DNA of 33,110 nt from Bradyrhizobium sp. (GCF_016213215.1 NZ_JACRAW010000108.1:1-33110); one strand, 5' to 3'. Counted from the stretch's first letter, positions 17,384 to 25,943 are shown. A program made the numbers and translations. Notes: generated from the letters alone by a model not told the origin.

Positions 17384-18427
17384 TCAACGCTGTTTCGGAG
17401 CGGCACGCTTACGGGCGAATCTCTGCAACAGGAAAACAACGGCTCCTGCACCTGAAAGTCCGGCCAACACGGTCACTACGGTCGAATTCGCGGCGATGGT
17501 GAGTAGCGCCAGCGCCGCGAGCAAAAGGTTGAGCGTGAAGACCTCGCTGACGACCCGCTCGACGCCGAAGCCGTGGTCGGTCGCGCGCTGGTAGAAATGG
17601 GTGCGATGCGCCGCCCAGAACGGCTCGCGCCTGGCGACACGGCGAAACAGCGTCACGGTCGCATCGGCAAGGTAGTAGGCCGGCAGCAGCAGGGCTGCGG
17701 CCAGATGCTGATGCCAGGCGAGATGCAGGAGACACCAGCCGAGCAGCAGGCCGATCGGCAGGCTGCCGACGTCGCCGAGGAAGACCTTGGCGACGGGACG
17801 GTTGAACGGGGCAAAGCCGATCATCGCCCCGCAGAGCGTCGTCGCTACCAGCGTCGCGGGCAAGGAAAGCTCGCCGATCCAGCCCAGGAGCAGCATCGCG
17901 GCGGTGATCGGCACCACCTCGGAGACCGTCATCAGGTCCAGGCCGTCCATGAAATTCACGAGATTTACGAACCACAGGCCCGCAAACAGTAACAGGGCCC
18001 GTTCGAGCCCAAGCGGCCAGTTCGCAAAGATCCTGAGGTCATCGGGCGCCGCAAACACGACCGCACCGATAGAAGCGGCCTGAAGCACAAGGCGCACCAC
18101 GACCGGCAGCGGCCTGATGTCGTCGGCAAATCCGACCAGCGCAATGAACAGGGTAGCGCCTACAAGGATCGGCGGAATGGCGGTATTCGCCCAAACTGCC
18201 CAAGTGGATGCGACGGCCAGCGTTGCGGCAATCACCGCGATACCCGCGCCTTGGGGGGTTGGAATGCGGTGCGAGGAGCGTGCATTCGGCCTTGCCAGCG
18301 CGTAACGCTGCAGGAGAGGCCGGCTGATCCGGGTGATCAGCGCCGAAAGCACGGCGCTGGCCGCCAGCGCGAGCAGAGCCAATGCCAGCATCCCAAGTGG
18401 ATCGCCCGCGGGCGCCGGGTCTGTCAC
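17384..18427 (-). CDS. WecA/WbpL-type undecaprenyl-phosphate sugar-1-phosphate transferase
   Basis: A 347-residue polytopic membrane enzyme of the MraY/WecA/WbpL family, which starts lipid-linked O-chain assembly by putting an amino-sugar 1-phosphate on undecaprenyl phosphate. Seen: SSHRIPTPQGAGIAV near the N-terminus, GFADDIRPLP, the catalytic-loop NLVNFMDGLDL (about 155-165), FLGDVGSLPIG (about 212) and the cytoplasmic HRTHFYQRATDHGF loop (about 272), which resembles WbpL rather than MraY. The start is GTG 18427, overlapping the stop of the upstream gene with GGAG seven bases before it; ATG 18391 is an alternative. The frame stays open to 19585, but that extension is a shadow of the gene at 18424. 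Likely substrate by context is UDP-QuiNAc. Confidence 0.87.
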   Translation of the reverse strand: MTDPAPAGDPLGMLALALLALAASAVLSALITRISRPLLQRYALARPNARSSHRIPTPQGAGIAVIAATLAVASTWAVWANTAIPPILVGATLFIALVGFADDIRPLPVVVRLVLQAASIGAVVFAAPDDLRIFANWPLGLERALLLFAGLWFVNLVNFMDGLDLMTVSEVVPITAAMLLLGWIGELSLPATLVATTLCGAMIGFAPFNRPVAKVFLGDVGSLPIGLLLGWCLLHLAWHQHLAAALLLPAYYLADATVTLFRRVARREPFWAAHRTHFYQRATDHGFGVERVVSEVFTLNLLLAALALLTIAANSTVVTVLAGLSGAGAVVFLLQRFARKRAAPKQR

Positions 18428-19383
18428 TCCGGGGCTCCAATGGGCGCCGATCCTCGCGCGGCCTTCTCGGCGCTCAAGATCCAGACCAGTCCGCCGAAAG
18501 CCCCGACGATGAACGACACGGCACCGAACAGCAGCGACACGTTCACGCCCTCGGTCGTCATCAGGCCGGCGAAGCCGAAGGCGAGGCCCATGGTGGCTTC
18601 GCGCACGCCCCAACCGGCGATCGAGATGGGCAGCATCGTGATCAGCATTACCGGCGGGATGATCTGGAACGTCTGGCTGAAACCGACCGGTGCCGCGATC
18701 GACTTGACGACGCACCAGGCGATCACGACGGTGAGGACGTGGACCAGCAGCGACAGCGCCGCAACTTTCAGCCCGCGCCTGCGGCTGAAGATCACCCGGT
18801 TGGCGATCATGGCGCAGGCGTGAATATGATGGGTTGCCCACCAACTCTTCAACCACGGCCAGGGCAGCGCGCCAAGAATGAGAAAGCCGCCGCCCCCCGC
18901 GAGGGCGGTGAAGTCGACCAGCAGCAGCGCCGAACGGCCCTGCACGTCGTTGAGCAGGTGGTAGCTCCAGGGCAGGCTCGCGACAATGATAACTGCAAGC
19001 GCAATCAGCCCGATCGCCCGGTCGACGAAAATCGAATAGGTCGCCGCACGCCATCCGGCGCCTGCACGCGCCAGAAGCCACAGCCGCACCGCGTCGCCGC
19101 CGATCGAAGAGGGCAGGGTCTGATTGAAGAATGTCCCGATCAGGTTGTAGCGCATCGCCTGTCCGGTCCGAAGCGGGGCGCCGCACGCCGCGCTGATCTC
19201 CCGCCATCGCAATACGCCGGCAAAGATCTGAACGAACGTCACCGCGATCGCCAGGGCGAGCCAGCCGAGGCTCGTAATCGTGATGCGCGATGCGAGATCG
19301 GCAGGATCGACCTTTCGAAGCGCAAAGTAGAGCAGCGCTGCGGAAATTACGATTTTTGCCGCTGAGAGAACGATCCGGCGCAT
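18424..19383 (-). CDS. Lysylphosphatidylglycerol synthase TM-region family protein (UPF0104, AglD/YbhN-like)
   Basis: A 319-residue inner membrane protein with about seven to eight hydrophobic helices and the family signatures GTFFNQTLPSSIGGDAVR (about residues 83-100) and LPISIAGWGVREA. It is the membrane part of the LPG-synthase fold without a catalytic domain. Relatives appear next to glycan loci and some have been linked to lipid-linked sugar handling or to glycosyl transfer such as AglD, but no single reaction is established. Here its stop overlaps the GTG of the initiating transferase (GAGTGA), so the two proteins are made together, suggesting a role close to the undecaprenyl-linked step. 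The gene is divergent from the UDP-glucuronate epimerase. Confidence 0.83.
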   Translation of the reverse strand: MRRIVLSAAKIVISAALLYFALRKVDPADLASRITITSLGWLALAIAVTFVQIFAGVLRWREISAACGAPLRTGQAMRYNLIGTFFNQTLPSSIGGDAVRLWLLARAGAGWRAATYSIFVDRAIGLIALAVIIVASLPWSYHLLNDVQGRSALLLVDFTALAGGGGFLILGALPWPWLKSWWATHHIHACAMIANRVIFSRRRGLKVAALSLLVHVLTVVIAWCVVKSIAAPVGFSQTFQIIPPVMLITMLPISIAGWGVREATMGLAFGFAGLMTTEGVNVSLLFGAVSFIVGAFGGLVWILSAEKAARGSAPIGAPE

Positions 19384-19559
19384 TTCGCCCGCGCTGAGTG
19401 TCCAAAAATGCGCGGCTCGATGCCACGCCCCAAACTTGGCCGCCTTCGTATGGTTTTAGGACCGATCTGGCAATAGGCGCCCATTCGGGAGCTTGCGATT
19501 CCCTGTCCAGCGAAGGTAAAGAGGCGGCGAGCGGCGCGACGAACCAGGCTTGGGAACAC

Positions 19560-20549
19560 ATGTCGGATCGGGAAATCTTGGTCACGGGCGCGGCTGGTTT
19601 TATCGGCTTTCACGTTGCGCGGCAGTTGCTTGCGGAAGGTCGGCCCGTCGTCGGGCTGGACAATCTCAACAGCTATTATGATCCCGCCCTGAAGCAGGCG
19701 CGTCTGAACGTTCTGAACCGGGAGCGTTGCTTCTCATTCGAGCAGATGGATCTGAAGGATCGTGCCGGCATTGCCGCGCTATTTGGCAGGCACCGTTTCG
19801 CCAAGGTGATCCATCTTGCTGCCCAGGCCGGTGTCCGCCATTCGATCAGCAGCCCGCACACTTACGCCGATGCCAATCTCGAAGGGTTCCTCAATGTGCT
19901 GGAAGGCTGTCGGCACCATGGCTGCAATCACCTGATCTATGCTTCGTCATCGTCGGTGTATGGGGCCAATACCAAGTTGCCGTTCTCGGTGAAGGACCGA
20001 ACGGATCATCCCGTGAGCTTCTACGCCGCTACCAAGAAGGCCAACGAAGTGATGGCTCATTCCTACAGCCATCTCTATCGACTGCCCGTCACCGGGCTGC
20101 GGTTCTTCACGATTTACGGCCCGTGGGGACGCCCTGACATGGCGATGTTTCTGTTCGCCAACGCCATTGTCGAAGGCAAGCCCATCCGGCTCTTTAACCA
20201 TGGCAAGATGCGCCGCGACTTCACCTATATCGACGACGTCACCCGTGTAGTAACGAGATTGATCGACCGCGTCCCGTCGGACAATCCGCAGGCTGCGAAT
20301 GCGCCAGCCCAAGTCTATAACGTCGGCAACCACCGCCCGGAGGATCTGATGCACGTGGTTGCGGTCCTCGAAAAAGAGCTGGAGCGAACGGCGGCCCAGG
20401 AGATGTTGCCGATGCAGCCGGGAGACGTGCCGGAGACGTTTGCAGACGTCAGCGACTTGATGCGCGATGTGGGATTTTCGCCGTCGACGCCGATCGAGGA
20501 AGGCATTCGCAACTTCGTTGCCTGGTATCGCGAGCACTACAAGGTTTGA
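19560..20549 (+). CDS. UDP-glucuronate 4-epimerase (CapI/LspL type)
   Basis: A 329-residue SDR with VTGAAGFIGFHVA, the DNLNSYYDPALKQARL segment that marks UDP-glucuronate epimerases, HLAAQAGVRHSI, SSSVYGAN, the catalytic Y155 and K159 in YAATK, and FTIYGPWGRPDMA. It interconverts UDP-glucuronate and UDP-galacturonate. Rhizobial LspL is the known counterpart in LPS synthesis. UDP-galacturonate feeds galacturonosyl residues of core and, in Bradyrhizobium, the lipid A GalA residue. The ATG at 19560 follows a GGGA and begins close to the Rossmann strand; the longer open frame from 19398 lacks support. It is followed 7 bases later by manC, so the two form an operon. Confidence 0.9.
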   Translation: MSDREILVTGAAGFIGFHVARQLLAEGRPVVGLDNLNSYYDPALKQARLNVLNRERCFSFEQMDLKDRAGIAALFGRHRFAKVIHLAAQAGVRHSISSPHTYADANLEGFLNVLEGCRHHGCNHLIYASSSSVYGANTKLPFSVKDRTDHPVSFYAATKKANEVMAHSYSHLYRLPVTGLRFFTIYGPWGRPDMAMFLFANAIVEGKPIRLFNHGKMRRDFTYIDDVTRVVTRLIDRVPSDNPQAANAPAQVYNVGNHRPEDLMHVVAVLEKELERTAAQEMLPMQPGDVPETFADVSDLMRDVGFSPSTPIEEGIRNFVAWYREHYKV

Positions 20550-20556
20550 GAGTCCG

Positions 20557-21969
20557 ATGGACAAGCGCATTATTCCACTGATCATGTGCGGCGGCGCGGG
20601 AACCCGGCTGTGGCCGGCTTCGCGCGAAGTGCGGCCGAAGCAGTTCCTGCCCCTGTTTGGCGAACGCTCGACGTTTCAGGATACGCTGCTGCGCGTCTCC
20701 GATGCCTCGCTGTTCGAGCGTCCGATCGTGATCACCAATGCCGCCTACCGCTTCATGGTGCTCGAGCAGCTCGCCGAAATCGGCATCGAGGCCGACATTC
20801 TGCTCGAACCCACGCGGCGGGATTCCGGCCCCGCGATTGCCGCAGGCGCCGTGTTTGCGCGAAGTCGCGAACGCGATGCCATCGTGCTCGCGCTTGCCGC
20901 CGATCACGTCGTCCGCAACACCCAGGCCTTCATCGCCGCCTGCCGCCAGGGTCTCGCGGCGGCCGAAACGGGGCGCATCGTTACCTTCGGCGTCAAGCCG
21001 GAGCGTCCCGCGACAGAATACGGCTACATCAGTCCGGGGGAGGCGGTCACGGGCGAAGTGCGCGCGGTGGCGCGCTTTGTGGAGAAGCCGGACGCGGCGA
21101 CGGCTGCCGAGTATGTCAGGTCGGGATATCTCTGGAACAGCGGCAACTTCATGTTCCCGGCCTCCGTCCTGCTCGACGAGTACCGCAAGGTCGATGCCGG
21201 CAGCGTGGATGCCGTCACCAATGCAGTGGCCAAGGCCGGACGCGATCTCGGTTTCGTGACCCTGGAGTCGGAGGCTTTCGGCTCGGCGAAGGCGATCTCG
21301 ATCGACTATGCGGTGATGGAAAAGACCTCGCGTGCTGCCGTGATCCCGGTCGACTGCGGCTGGTCTGACGTCGGCTCCTGGCATGCGGTGTGGGAATTGT
21401 CGGAGAAGGACGCGCAGGGCAATGCCGCGCGCGGCGTGGCGGTGTTCGAGGATTCCCGCAACTGTAACGTTACGACCGACAGGGCGCTGGTAGCGCTCGA
21501 AGGTGTCGACGATCTCGTCGTCGTGGCAACCCCGGATGCCGTGCTGGTATCGCGGCAGAAGGAGGCCAGCGGCCTGAAGCGCCTGGTCGCCAAACTGAAG
21601 ACGGTCGCGCCGCACGTTACCGAAGAGCATCTGAAGGTGCTCCGTCCCTGGGGCAGCTATGAATCGGTCGACAATGGCGAGCGCCACCAGGTCAAGCGCA
21701 TCGTGGTGAAGCCGGGTGGGCGACTGTCTTTGCAGAAGCATCACCATCGCGCCGAGCACTGGATCGTGGTCCGCGGCGCGGCGCAAGTCACCGTCAACGA
21801 GACCGTGAGAATGGTGCACGAGAACGAATCCATCTATATCCCGATGGGCGCCGTGCACCGGCTGGAGAATCCGGGCAAGATCATGCTGGAGCTGATCGAG
21901 GTGCAGACCGGCAGCTATCTCGGCGAGGACGATATCATCCGGATTGAAGACGACTATCGAAGGTCGTAA
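20557..21969 (+). CDS. manC: Mannose-1-phosphate guanylyltransferase / mannose-6-phosphate isomerase (type II)
   Basis: A 470-residue bifunctional enzyme. The N-terminal nucleotidyltransferase domain has the GGAGTRLWPASR pyrophosphorylase motif (residues 12-23) followed by RPKQFLPLFG, GYISPGE, and FVEKPD with the catalytic lysine. The C-terminal cupin domain (about 360-470) has the type II phosphomannose isomerase motif with SLQKHHHRAEHWIVV and YIPMGAVHRLENPG. It makes GDP-mannose, the donor for the LpcC-like core transferase, for lipid A mannose in Bradyrhizobium, and for any mannose-derived O-chain sugars. The ATG at 20557 lies 7 bases after the epimerase stop; a longer frame from 20467 overlaps that gene and was not used. 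A GC hairpin 35 bases past the stop may end transcription. Confidence 0.93.
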   Translation: MDKRIIPLIMCGGAGTRLWPASREVRPKQFLPLFGERSTFQDTLLRVSDASLFERPIVITNAAYRFMVLEQLAEIGIEADILLEPTRRDSGPAIAAGAVFARSRERDAIVLALAADHVVRNTQAFIAACRQGLAAAETGRIVTFGVKPERPATEYGYISPGEAVTGEVRAVARFVEKPDAATAAEYVRSGYLWNSGNFMFPASVLLDEYRKVDAGSVDAVTNAVAKAGRDLGFVTLESEAFGSAKAISIDYAVMEKTSRAAVIPVDCGWSDVGSWHAVWELSEKDAQGNAARGVAVFEDSRNCNVTTDRALVALEGVDDLVVVATPDAVLVSRQKEASGLKRLVAKLKTVAPHVTEEHLKVLRPWGSYESVDNGERHQVKRIVVKPGGRLSLQKHHHRAEHWIVVRGAAQVTVNETVRMVHENESIYIPMGAVHRLENPGKIMLELIEVQTGSYLGEDDIIRIEDDYRRS

Positions 21970-22003
21970 CACCCGAGTTGCGAATCAATTGCTGCTTCGA
22001 ATC

Positions 22004-22021
22004 CCGGCGCACTGGCGCCGG
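22004..22021 (+). terminator. GC-rich hairpin after manC (weak terminator candidate)
   Basis: Perfect 7-bp arms CCGGCGC and GCGCCGG close an ACTG loop, 34 bases after the manC stop. Only a loose T-containing stretch (TTGCTGTATT) follows, so a complete intrinsic terminator is doubtful; it may act as a 3' mRNA stabiliser or a partial stop. Confidence 0.4.
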
Positions 22022-22092
22022 TTGCTGTATTGGCGCGCCGGAAGACGTGTAACTTTTTGAATCAAAACGTGTCCGGAATTCTTTCTCGGCAT

Positions 22093-22110
22093 TCGCCACA
22101 TGTGTGGCGA
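22093..22110. promoter_or_regulatory. Perfect 8-bp dyad upstream of the gnnA-like gene (operator candidate)
   Basis: TCGCCACA, two bases TG, then TGTGGCGA: a perfect inverted repeat with 8-bp arms and a 2-base centre, centred about 60 bases before the ATG at 22162. Such a short centre cannot form a hairpin with all pairs but is typical of a homodimeric repressor or activator site. No T-tract follows, so it is not a terminator. The protein that would bind it is unknown. Confidence 0.5.
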
Positions 22111-22161
22111 CGTGCTAGAGAGGCGCGGGGATTGCCGGGAAGCTGATCGGGGTTTGATGAA

Positions 22162-23178
22162 ATGAGTTCCAAGGGGGCCGCCACGGCCGCGAACGATCCC
22201 AGCCGGCCAATTCGTGTCGGCGTCATCGGCGCTGGCGTCATGGGAAGCAATCACGCGCGCGTGCTGGCCGGGCTTCCCGACGTGAGCCTGGTCGGCGTGG
22301 TGGATCCTTGCGCGGCCCATCGGACACGTGCGACCGAACTGACGAGCTGTCCCAGTTTCGAAACGCTTGACGAACTGTTTGCCGAAGGCGTCGACGCCGT
22401 CACCGTCGCTGCGCCGACGCATCTTCACCACGAGATCGCGCTCGCCTGTATCGCGCACGAGATTCACGTCCTCGTCGAGAAGCCGATCGCATCCACGGTG
22501 GAGGAGGGGCACGACATCGTCGCCGCGGCCAAGCGCGCCGGCGTGACGCTGATGGTCGGGCATGTCGAGCGCTTCAATCCGGCGGTCGCCGCGATCAAGA
22601 AGGCGATCGCCGGCGAGGACATCCTCTCGATTGCGATCACGCGCGTGGGGCCGTTTCCGCCGCGCATGTCGAATGTCGGCGTCGTCATCGACCTCGCCGT
22701 GCACGACATCGATCTGATCCGCTGGTTTACCGAATCCGACATCATCGAAGTGCAGCCGCAGTTATCGAGTGCGGTGGCCGAGCGCGAGGACATTGCGCTT
22801 CTGCAGTTCCGTACCGCTTCCGGCGTGCTCGCCCACATCAACACCAACTGGTTGACGCCGTTCAAGGCGCGCAGCGTCACGGTTGCGACCCGCGGCAAGT
22901 ACGTCATGGGCGATCTGCTCACGCGTCAGGTCACCGAGTGTTTCGGTTTCAAGCCGGACGGCAGCTACTCGATGCGTCATTTGCCGGTCGGCCACGACGA
23001 GCCGCTGCGCGCCGAGCTGATCTCGTACCTGAGCGCGGTCCGCTCCGGCGACATTCCGGCTGTGACGGGCGATGAGGGCGTTGCCAGCCTCGAAATCGCG
23101 ACCCGCTGCCTGGAACACCCGTCCAAGCCTGCCTTGGCGTCGGCGGCCCGCAAGGGGCCGCGGCGCGTCGTCGCCTGA
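22162..23178 (+). CDS. gnnA: Gfo/Idh/MocA-family nucleotide-sugar 3-dehydrogenase (GnnA/WbpB-like)
   Basis: A 338-residue NAD(P)-dependent oxidoreductase: Rossmann motif GVIGAGVMGSNH (about 20-31), then E107-K108-P109, the EKP motif of the Gfo/Idh/MocA family, and a C-terminal beta-sheet domain with HDIDLIRWF. Together with the aminotransferase that follows after about 10 bases, it matches the GnnA-GnnB pair, which oxidises UDP-GlcNAc at C3 and then aminates it to UDP-GlcNAc3N. That sugar gives the 2,3-diamino-2,3-dideoxy-glucose lipid A backbone known in Bradyrhizobium. A WbpB/WlbA role in an O-chain diaminouronate is the alternative, but those enzymes need UDP-GlcNAcA. A perfect dyad lies about 50 bases upstream. 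Family is certain; substrate is inference. Confidence 0.72.
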   Translation: MSSKGAATAANDPSRPIRVGVIGAGVMGSNHARVLAGLPDVSLVGVVDPCAAHRTRATELTSCPSFETLDELFAEGVDAVTVAAPTHLHHEIALACIAHEIHVLVEKPIASTVEEGHDIVAAAKRAGVTLMVGHVERFNPAVAAIKKAIAGEDILSIAITRVGPFPPRMSNVGVVIDLAVHDIDLIRWFTESDIIEVQPQLSSAVAEREDIALLQFRTASGVLAHINTNWLTPFKARSVTVATRGKYVMGDLLTRQVTECFGFKPDGSYSMRHLPVGHDEPLRAELISYLSAVRSGDIPAVTGDEGVASLEIATRCLEHPSKPALASAARKGPRRVVA

Positions 23179-23188
23179 TCCGGCTGTA

Positions 23189-24370
23189 ATGTCGACCGCT
23201 CAACGGTTTCAAGACGCCATGAACCAGCACCTGCGTTCCCAACCCATTCCCTTCATCGACATCGGCGCGCAGCGCCGCCGGCTCGGCAAATCGATCGACG
23301 AGGCGGTTTTGCGCGTCCTCAGCCATTGCCAGTTCATCAACGGTCCCGAGGTCACCCAGCTCGAGGCGCAGCTGGCGGCCTTCAGCGGCGCCAAGCATGT
23401 CGTGAGCTGCGCCAGCGGCACCGACGCCCTGTTGATGGTGCTGATGGCCAAGGGCATCGGGCCGGGCGATGCGGTGCTGTGCCCATCCTTCACTTTTTGC
23501 GCGACCGGCGAGTCGGTGGCGCTGACAGGGGCCACGCCGGTCTTCGTCGATGTCGACGAGGCGACCTTCAATATAGACGTCGAGTCGCTGAAGCGCGGGA
23601 TTGCGACGGCCAGGAAGCTTGGACTGAAGCCCGCTGCGGTCATTCCCGTCGATCTGTTCGGCCAGAGTGCCGATCACGACGCCATCGCCGCGGTTGCCAT
23701 GAGCGAGGGGCTGTTCGTGCTCGACGATGCTGCGCAAGGCTTTGGCGCGAGCTACAAGGGTCGGCGGCTCGGCACACTGGCGCTGGCAACCGCCACCAGC
23801 TTCTTCCCGGCCAAGCCGCTCGGCTGTTTCGGCGACGGGGGCGCCATTTTCACCGATGATACAGCGCTCGCGGAGACATTGCGCAGTGTCCGGGTGCACG
23901 GGCAAGGTTCGGACAAATACGACAACGTTCGCCTCGGCCTGACCGGGCGGCTCGATACCATGCAGGCGGCGATCCTGATCGAGAAACTCAAGATCTTCGA
24001 GGACGAGATCGCCGCGCGCAACGAGGTGGCGGAACGCTATGCGCGCGGGCTTGGGAACATCATGATCGTCCCGCAGCTTGCGAAAGGATGCACGTCGGTG
24101 TGGGCGCAATACACCATCCGCCTGCCCAAGACGGTCGGTCGCGATCAATTTGCCGCCGCACTGAAGGCGCAGGGCATTCCGACCGCGATATATTATCCGA
24201 AGTCGCTTCACCAGCAGACGGCCTACCGGAACTTCCCGGTTGCCGAGGGCGGCCTGGCGGTCAGCGAGAGGCTGTCGCAGGACGTAATCAGCCTGCCGAT
24301 GCATGCCTATCTGGACGAAGCGACGCAGGACCGGATCATCGCAGCGGTGCGCGGCGCAGTTTCGGCCTGA
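23189..24370 (+). CDS. gnnB: DegT/DnrJ/EryC1 PLP aminotransferase (GnnB/WbpE-like)
   Basis: A PLP-dependent sugar aminotransferase of about 393 residues. Seen: PFIDIGAQRRRLG near the start, SGTDALLMVL, PVDLFGQSAD, the cofactor aspartate in LDDAAQGFGA, and the Schiff-base lysine in SFFPAKPLGCFGDGG (K209 from this start). It would transfer an amino group to the 3-keto sugar made by the preceding dehydrogenase. The gene starts 10 bases after gnnA. ATG 23189 and ATG 23219 are both possible, and neither has a clear ribosome site; I give the longer. The frame is open upstream, but that part overlaps gnnA. It is followed 43 bases later by murJ. Class is sure; the UDP-GlcNAc3N product is inferred. 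Confidence 0.74.
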   Translation: MSTAQRFQDAMNQHLRSQPIPFIDIGAQRRRLGKSIDEAVLRVLSHCQFINGPEVTQLEAQLAAFSGAKHVVSCASGTDALLMVLMAKGIGPGDAVLCPSFTFCATGESVALTGATPVFVDVDEATFNIDVESLKRGIATARKLGLKPAAVIPVDLFGQSADHDAIAAVAMSEGLFVLDDAAQGFGASYKGRRLGTLALATATSFFPAKPLGCFGDGGAIFTDDTALAETLRSVRVHGQGSDKYDNVRLGLTGRLDTMQAAILIEKLKIFEDEIAARNEVAERYARGLGNIMIVPQLAKGCTSVWAQYTIRLPKTVGRDQFAAALKAQGIPTAIYYPKSLHQQTAYRNFPVAEGGLAVSERLSQDVISLPMHAYLDEATQDRIIAAVRGAVSA

Positions 24371-24413
24371 TTTTGCCGTTTTGCAGCGCCGCCGCATACG
24401 CTAGAAGCGGCTA

Positions 24414-25943
24414 ATGCTCAAACGCATCTTCACTGTCGGCGGCTACACCCTGCTGTCCCGGCTCACCGGCTTTGCGCGCGACATCATGCTCGCGGCGATT
24501 CTCGGCGCTGGGCCCGTCGCGGACGCGTTCTTCGTGGCGTTGCGGCTACCCAATCATTTCCGGGCGATCTTTGCCGAGGGGGCGTTCAATTCTGCATGGG
24601 TACCGGCCTATGCGCATGTTCATGGCGAGCGCGGCGAGGATGCTGCAAGATTGTTCGCCAACCGAATCTTCACCCTGCTGTTTGCCTCGCAGCTCGTTCT
24701 GCTCGTTCTCGCCTGGCTGTTCATGCCGCAGGCGATGAGCATCCTTGCGCCCGGCTTCAGCGACGATGTCGAGCAGCGACAGCTGGCGATCGAGCTGACG
24801 CGGATCACCTTCCCGTACCTGCTGTTGGTCACGCTCGTGACGTTCTATGGCGGCATGCTCAACGTGATGCAACGCTTCGCCAGCGCTGCCGCGGCGCCGA
24901 TCTTCCTCAATCTGGCGATGATGATGACGCTGGCGCTCGCCGCGTGGTTTCCGACTGCCGGCCATGCCGCGGCCTGGGGCGTGCTGATCGCCGGGTTTCT
25001 GGAGTATTTTCTCCTGGCCGGCGATGTTGCGCGCAACGGAGGGTTGCCCCGCTTTGCAAAGCTCAAGCTGGACGAAGATGTCCGTGATTTCTTTGCGGCG
25101 CTGGGCCCGGCCGCCCTGGGCTCCATGGGCACCCAGGTCGCATTGTTCGCCGATACGATCATCGCCACCTTCCTGCCCGCCGGCGCGTTGTCGGCGCTCT
25201 ATTATGCCGACCGGCTCAACCAGTTGCCGATCGGCGTGATCGGCATCGCCATCGGCACGGTGCTGCTGCCCGAAATGTCGCGGCGCCTCACGTCCAACGA
25301 TCATCAAGGCGCTCAAGTCGCCCAGCGCCGCGCCTTCGATTTCACGCTGCTGTTTTCGCTGCCGTTTGTGGCGGCTTTCCTGACCGTGCCCGAGGTCATC
25401 ATGCGGGCGATGTTTGCGCGCGGCGCGTTCTCCAGGGCGGATGCCGCCGCCGCCGGCGCAACGCTCGCGGCCTATGCGATCGGGCTAATTCCGTTCGTGC
25501 TGATCCGCAGCGCGGTTTCGACCTTCTATGCCCGCAAGGACACCGCGACGCCCGTCAAGGCGGCCCTGATCGGCGTTGCGGTCAATGTCGCGCTGAAAAT
25601 AGCTCTGATGGGCCCGCTGGCGCAGATCGGTTTGGCGCTCGCGACCGCGGTCGGTGCCTGGACCAATCTTCTCCTCGTGCTCGGGTTTGCGGTACGGGCG
25701 GGATACCTCCAGCTCGACCGCGGCTTGATGCAGTCGCTGGCGAAATTTGTCGTGTCCGGGGTCGTGCTGGCCGCCGCGCTGTGGTTTACCGCACGATTCG
25801 GCGCGGCCTATTTTGCCGGCATGCCTGCGCTTCGCGACGAGGCGGTTCTCCTGCTGCTGGTGGCTGTTGGGGCCTTCACCTACGGCCTGAGCATCCTTCT
25901 GCTGTTCGGCCGCAGATGGATTGTCGCGCTCGTCCGTGGGTGA
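24414..25943 (+). CDS. murJ: Lipid II flippase MurJ
   Basis: A 509-residue polytopic membrane protein of the MOP exporter superfamily, with about fourteen helices, that flips lipid II for peptidoglycan synthesis. The charged residues essential in E. coli MurJ are present at matching spacing: R16, R22, D37 and R50 in the first two helices, and R267 in YADRLNQLPIG, corresponding to E. coli R18, R24, D39, R52 and R270. GTVLLPEMSRRL follows. It lies 43 bases after the aminotransferase and may share that transcript, tying lipid A and peptidoglycan genes together. A possible role in flipping O-chain lipid is not excluded, but the conserved residues favour lipid II. Confidence 0.94.
   Translation: MLKRIFTVGGYTLLSRLTGFARDIMLAAILGAGPVADAFFVALRLPNHFRAIFAEGAFNSAWVPAYAHVHGERGEDAARLFANRIFTLLFASQLVLLVLAWLFMPQAMSILAPGFSDDVEQRQLAIELTRITFPYLLLVTLVTFYGGMLNVMQRFASAAAAPIFLNLAMMMTLALAAWFPTAGHAAAWGVLIAGFLEYFLLAGDVARNGGLPRFAKLKLDEDVRDFFAALGPAALGSMGTQVALFADTIIATFLPAGALSALYYADRLNQLPIGVIGIAIGTVLLPEMSRRLTSNDHQGAQVAQRRAFDFTLLFSLPFVAAFLTVPEVIMRAMFARGAFSRADAAAAGATLAAYAIGLIPFVLIRSAVSTFYARKDTATPVKAALIGVAVNVALKIALMGPLAQIGLALATAVGAWTNLLLVLGFAVRAGYLQLDRGLMQSLAKFVVSGVVLAAALWFTARFGAAYFAGMPALRDEAVLLLLVAVGAFTYGLSILLLFGRRWIVALVRG

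Noticed and set aside
18428..19585. Long N-terminal extension of the WbpL-like frame to 733 residues, suggesting a fusion protein
   Set aside because: The extra part overlaps the AglD/YbhN-like gene in another frame, has no hydrophobic pattern or domain, and a GTG start with ribosome site at 18427 explains the real gene.
20449..21972. 507-residue open frame on the minus strand over manC
   Set aside because: Same kind of antisense shadow; manC on the other strand has all its motifs.
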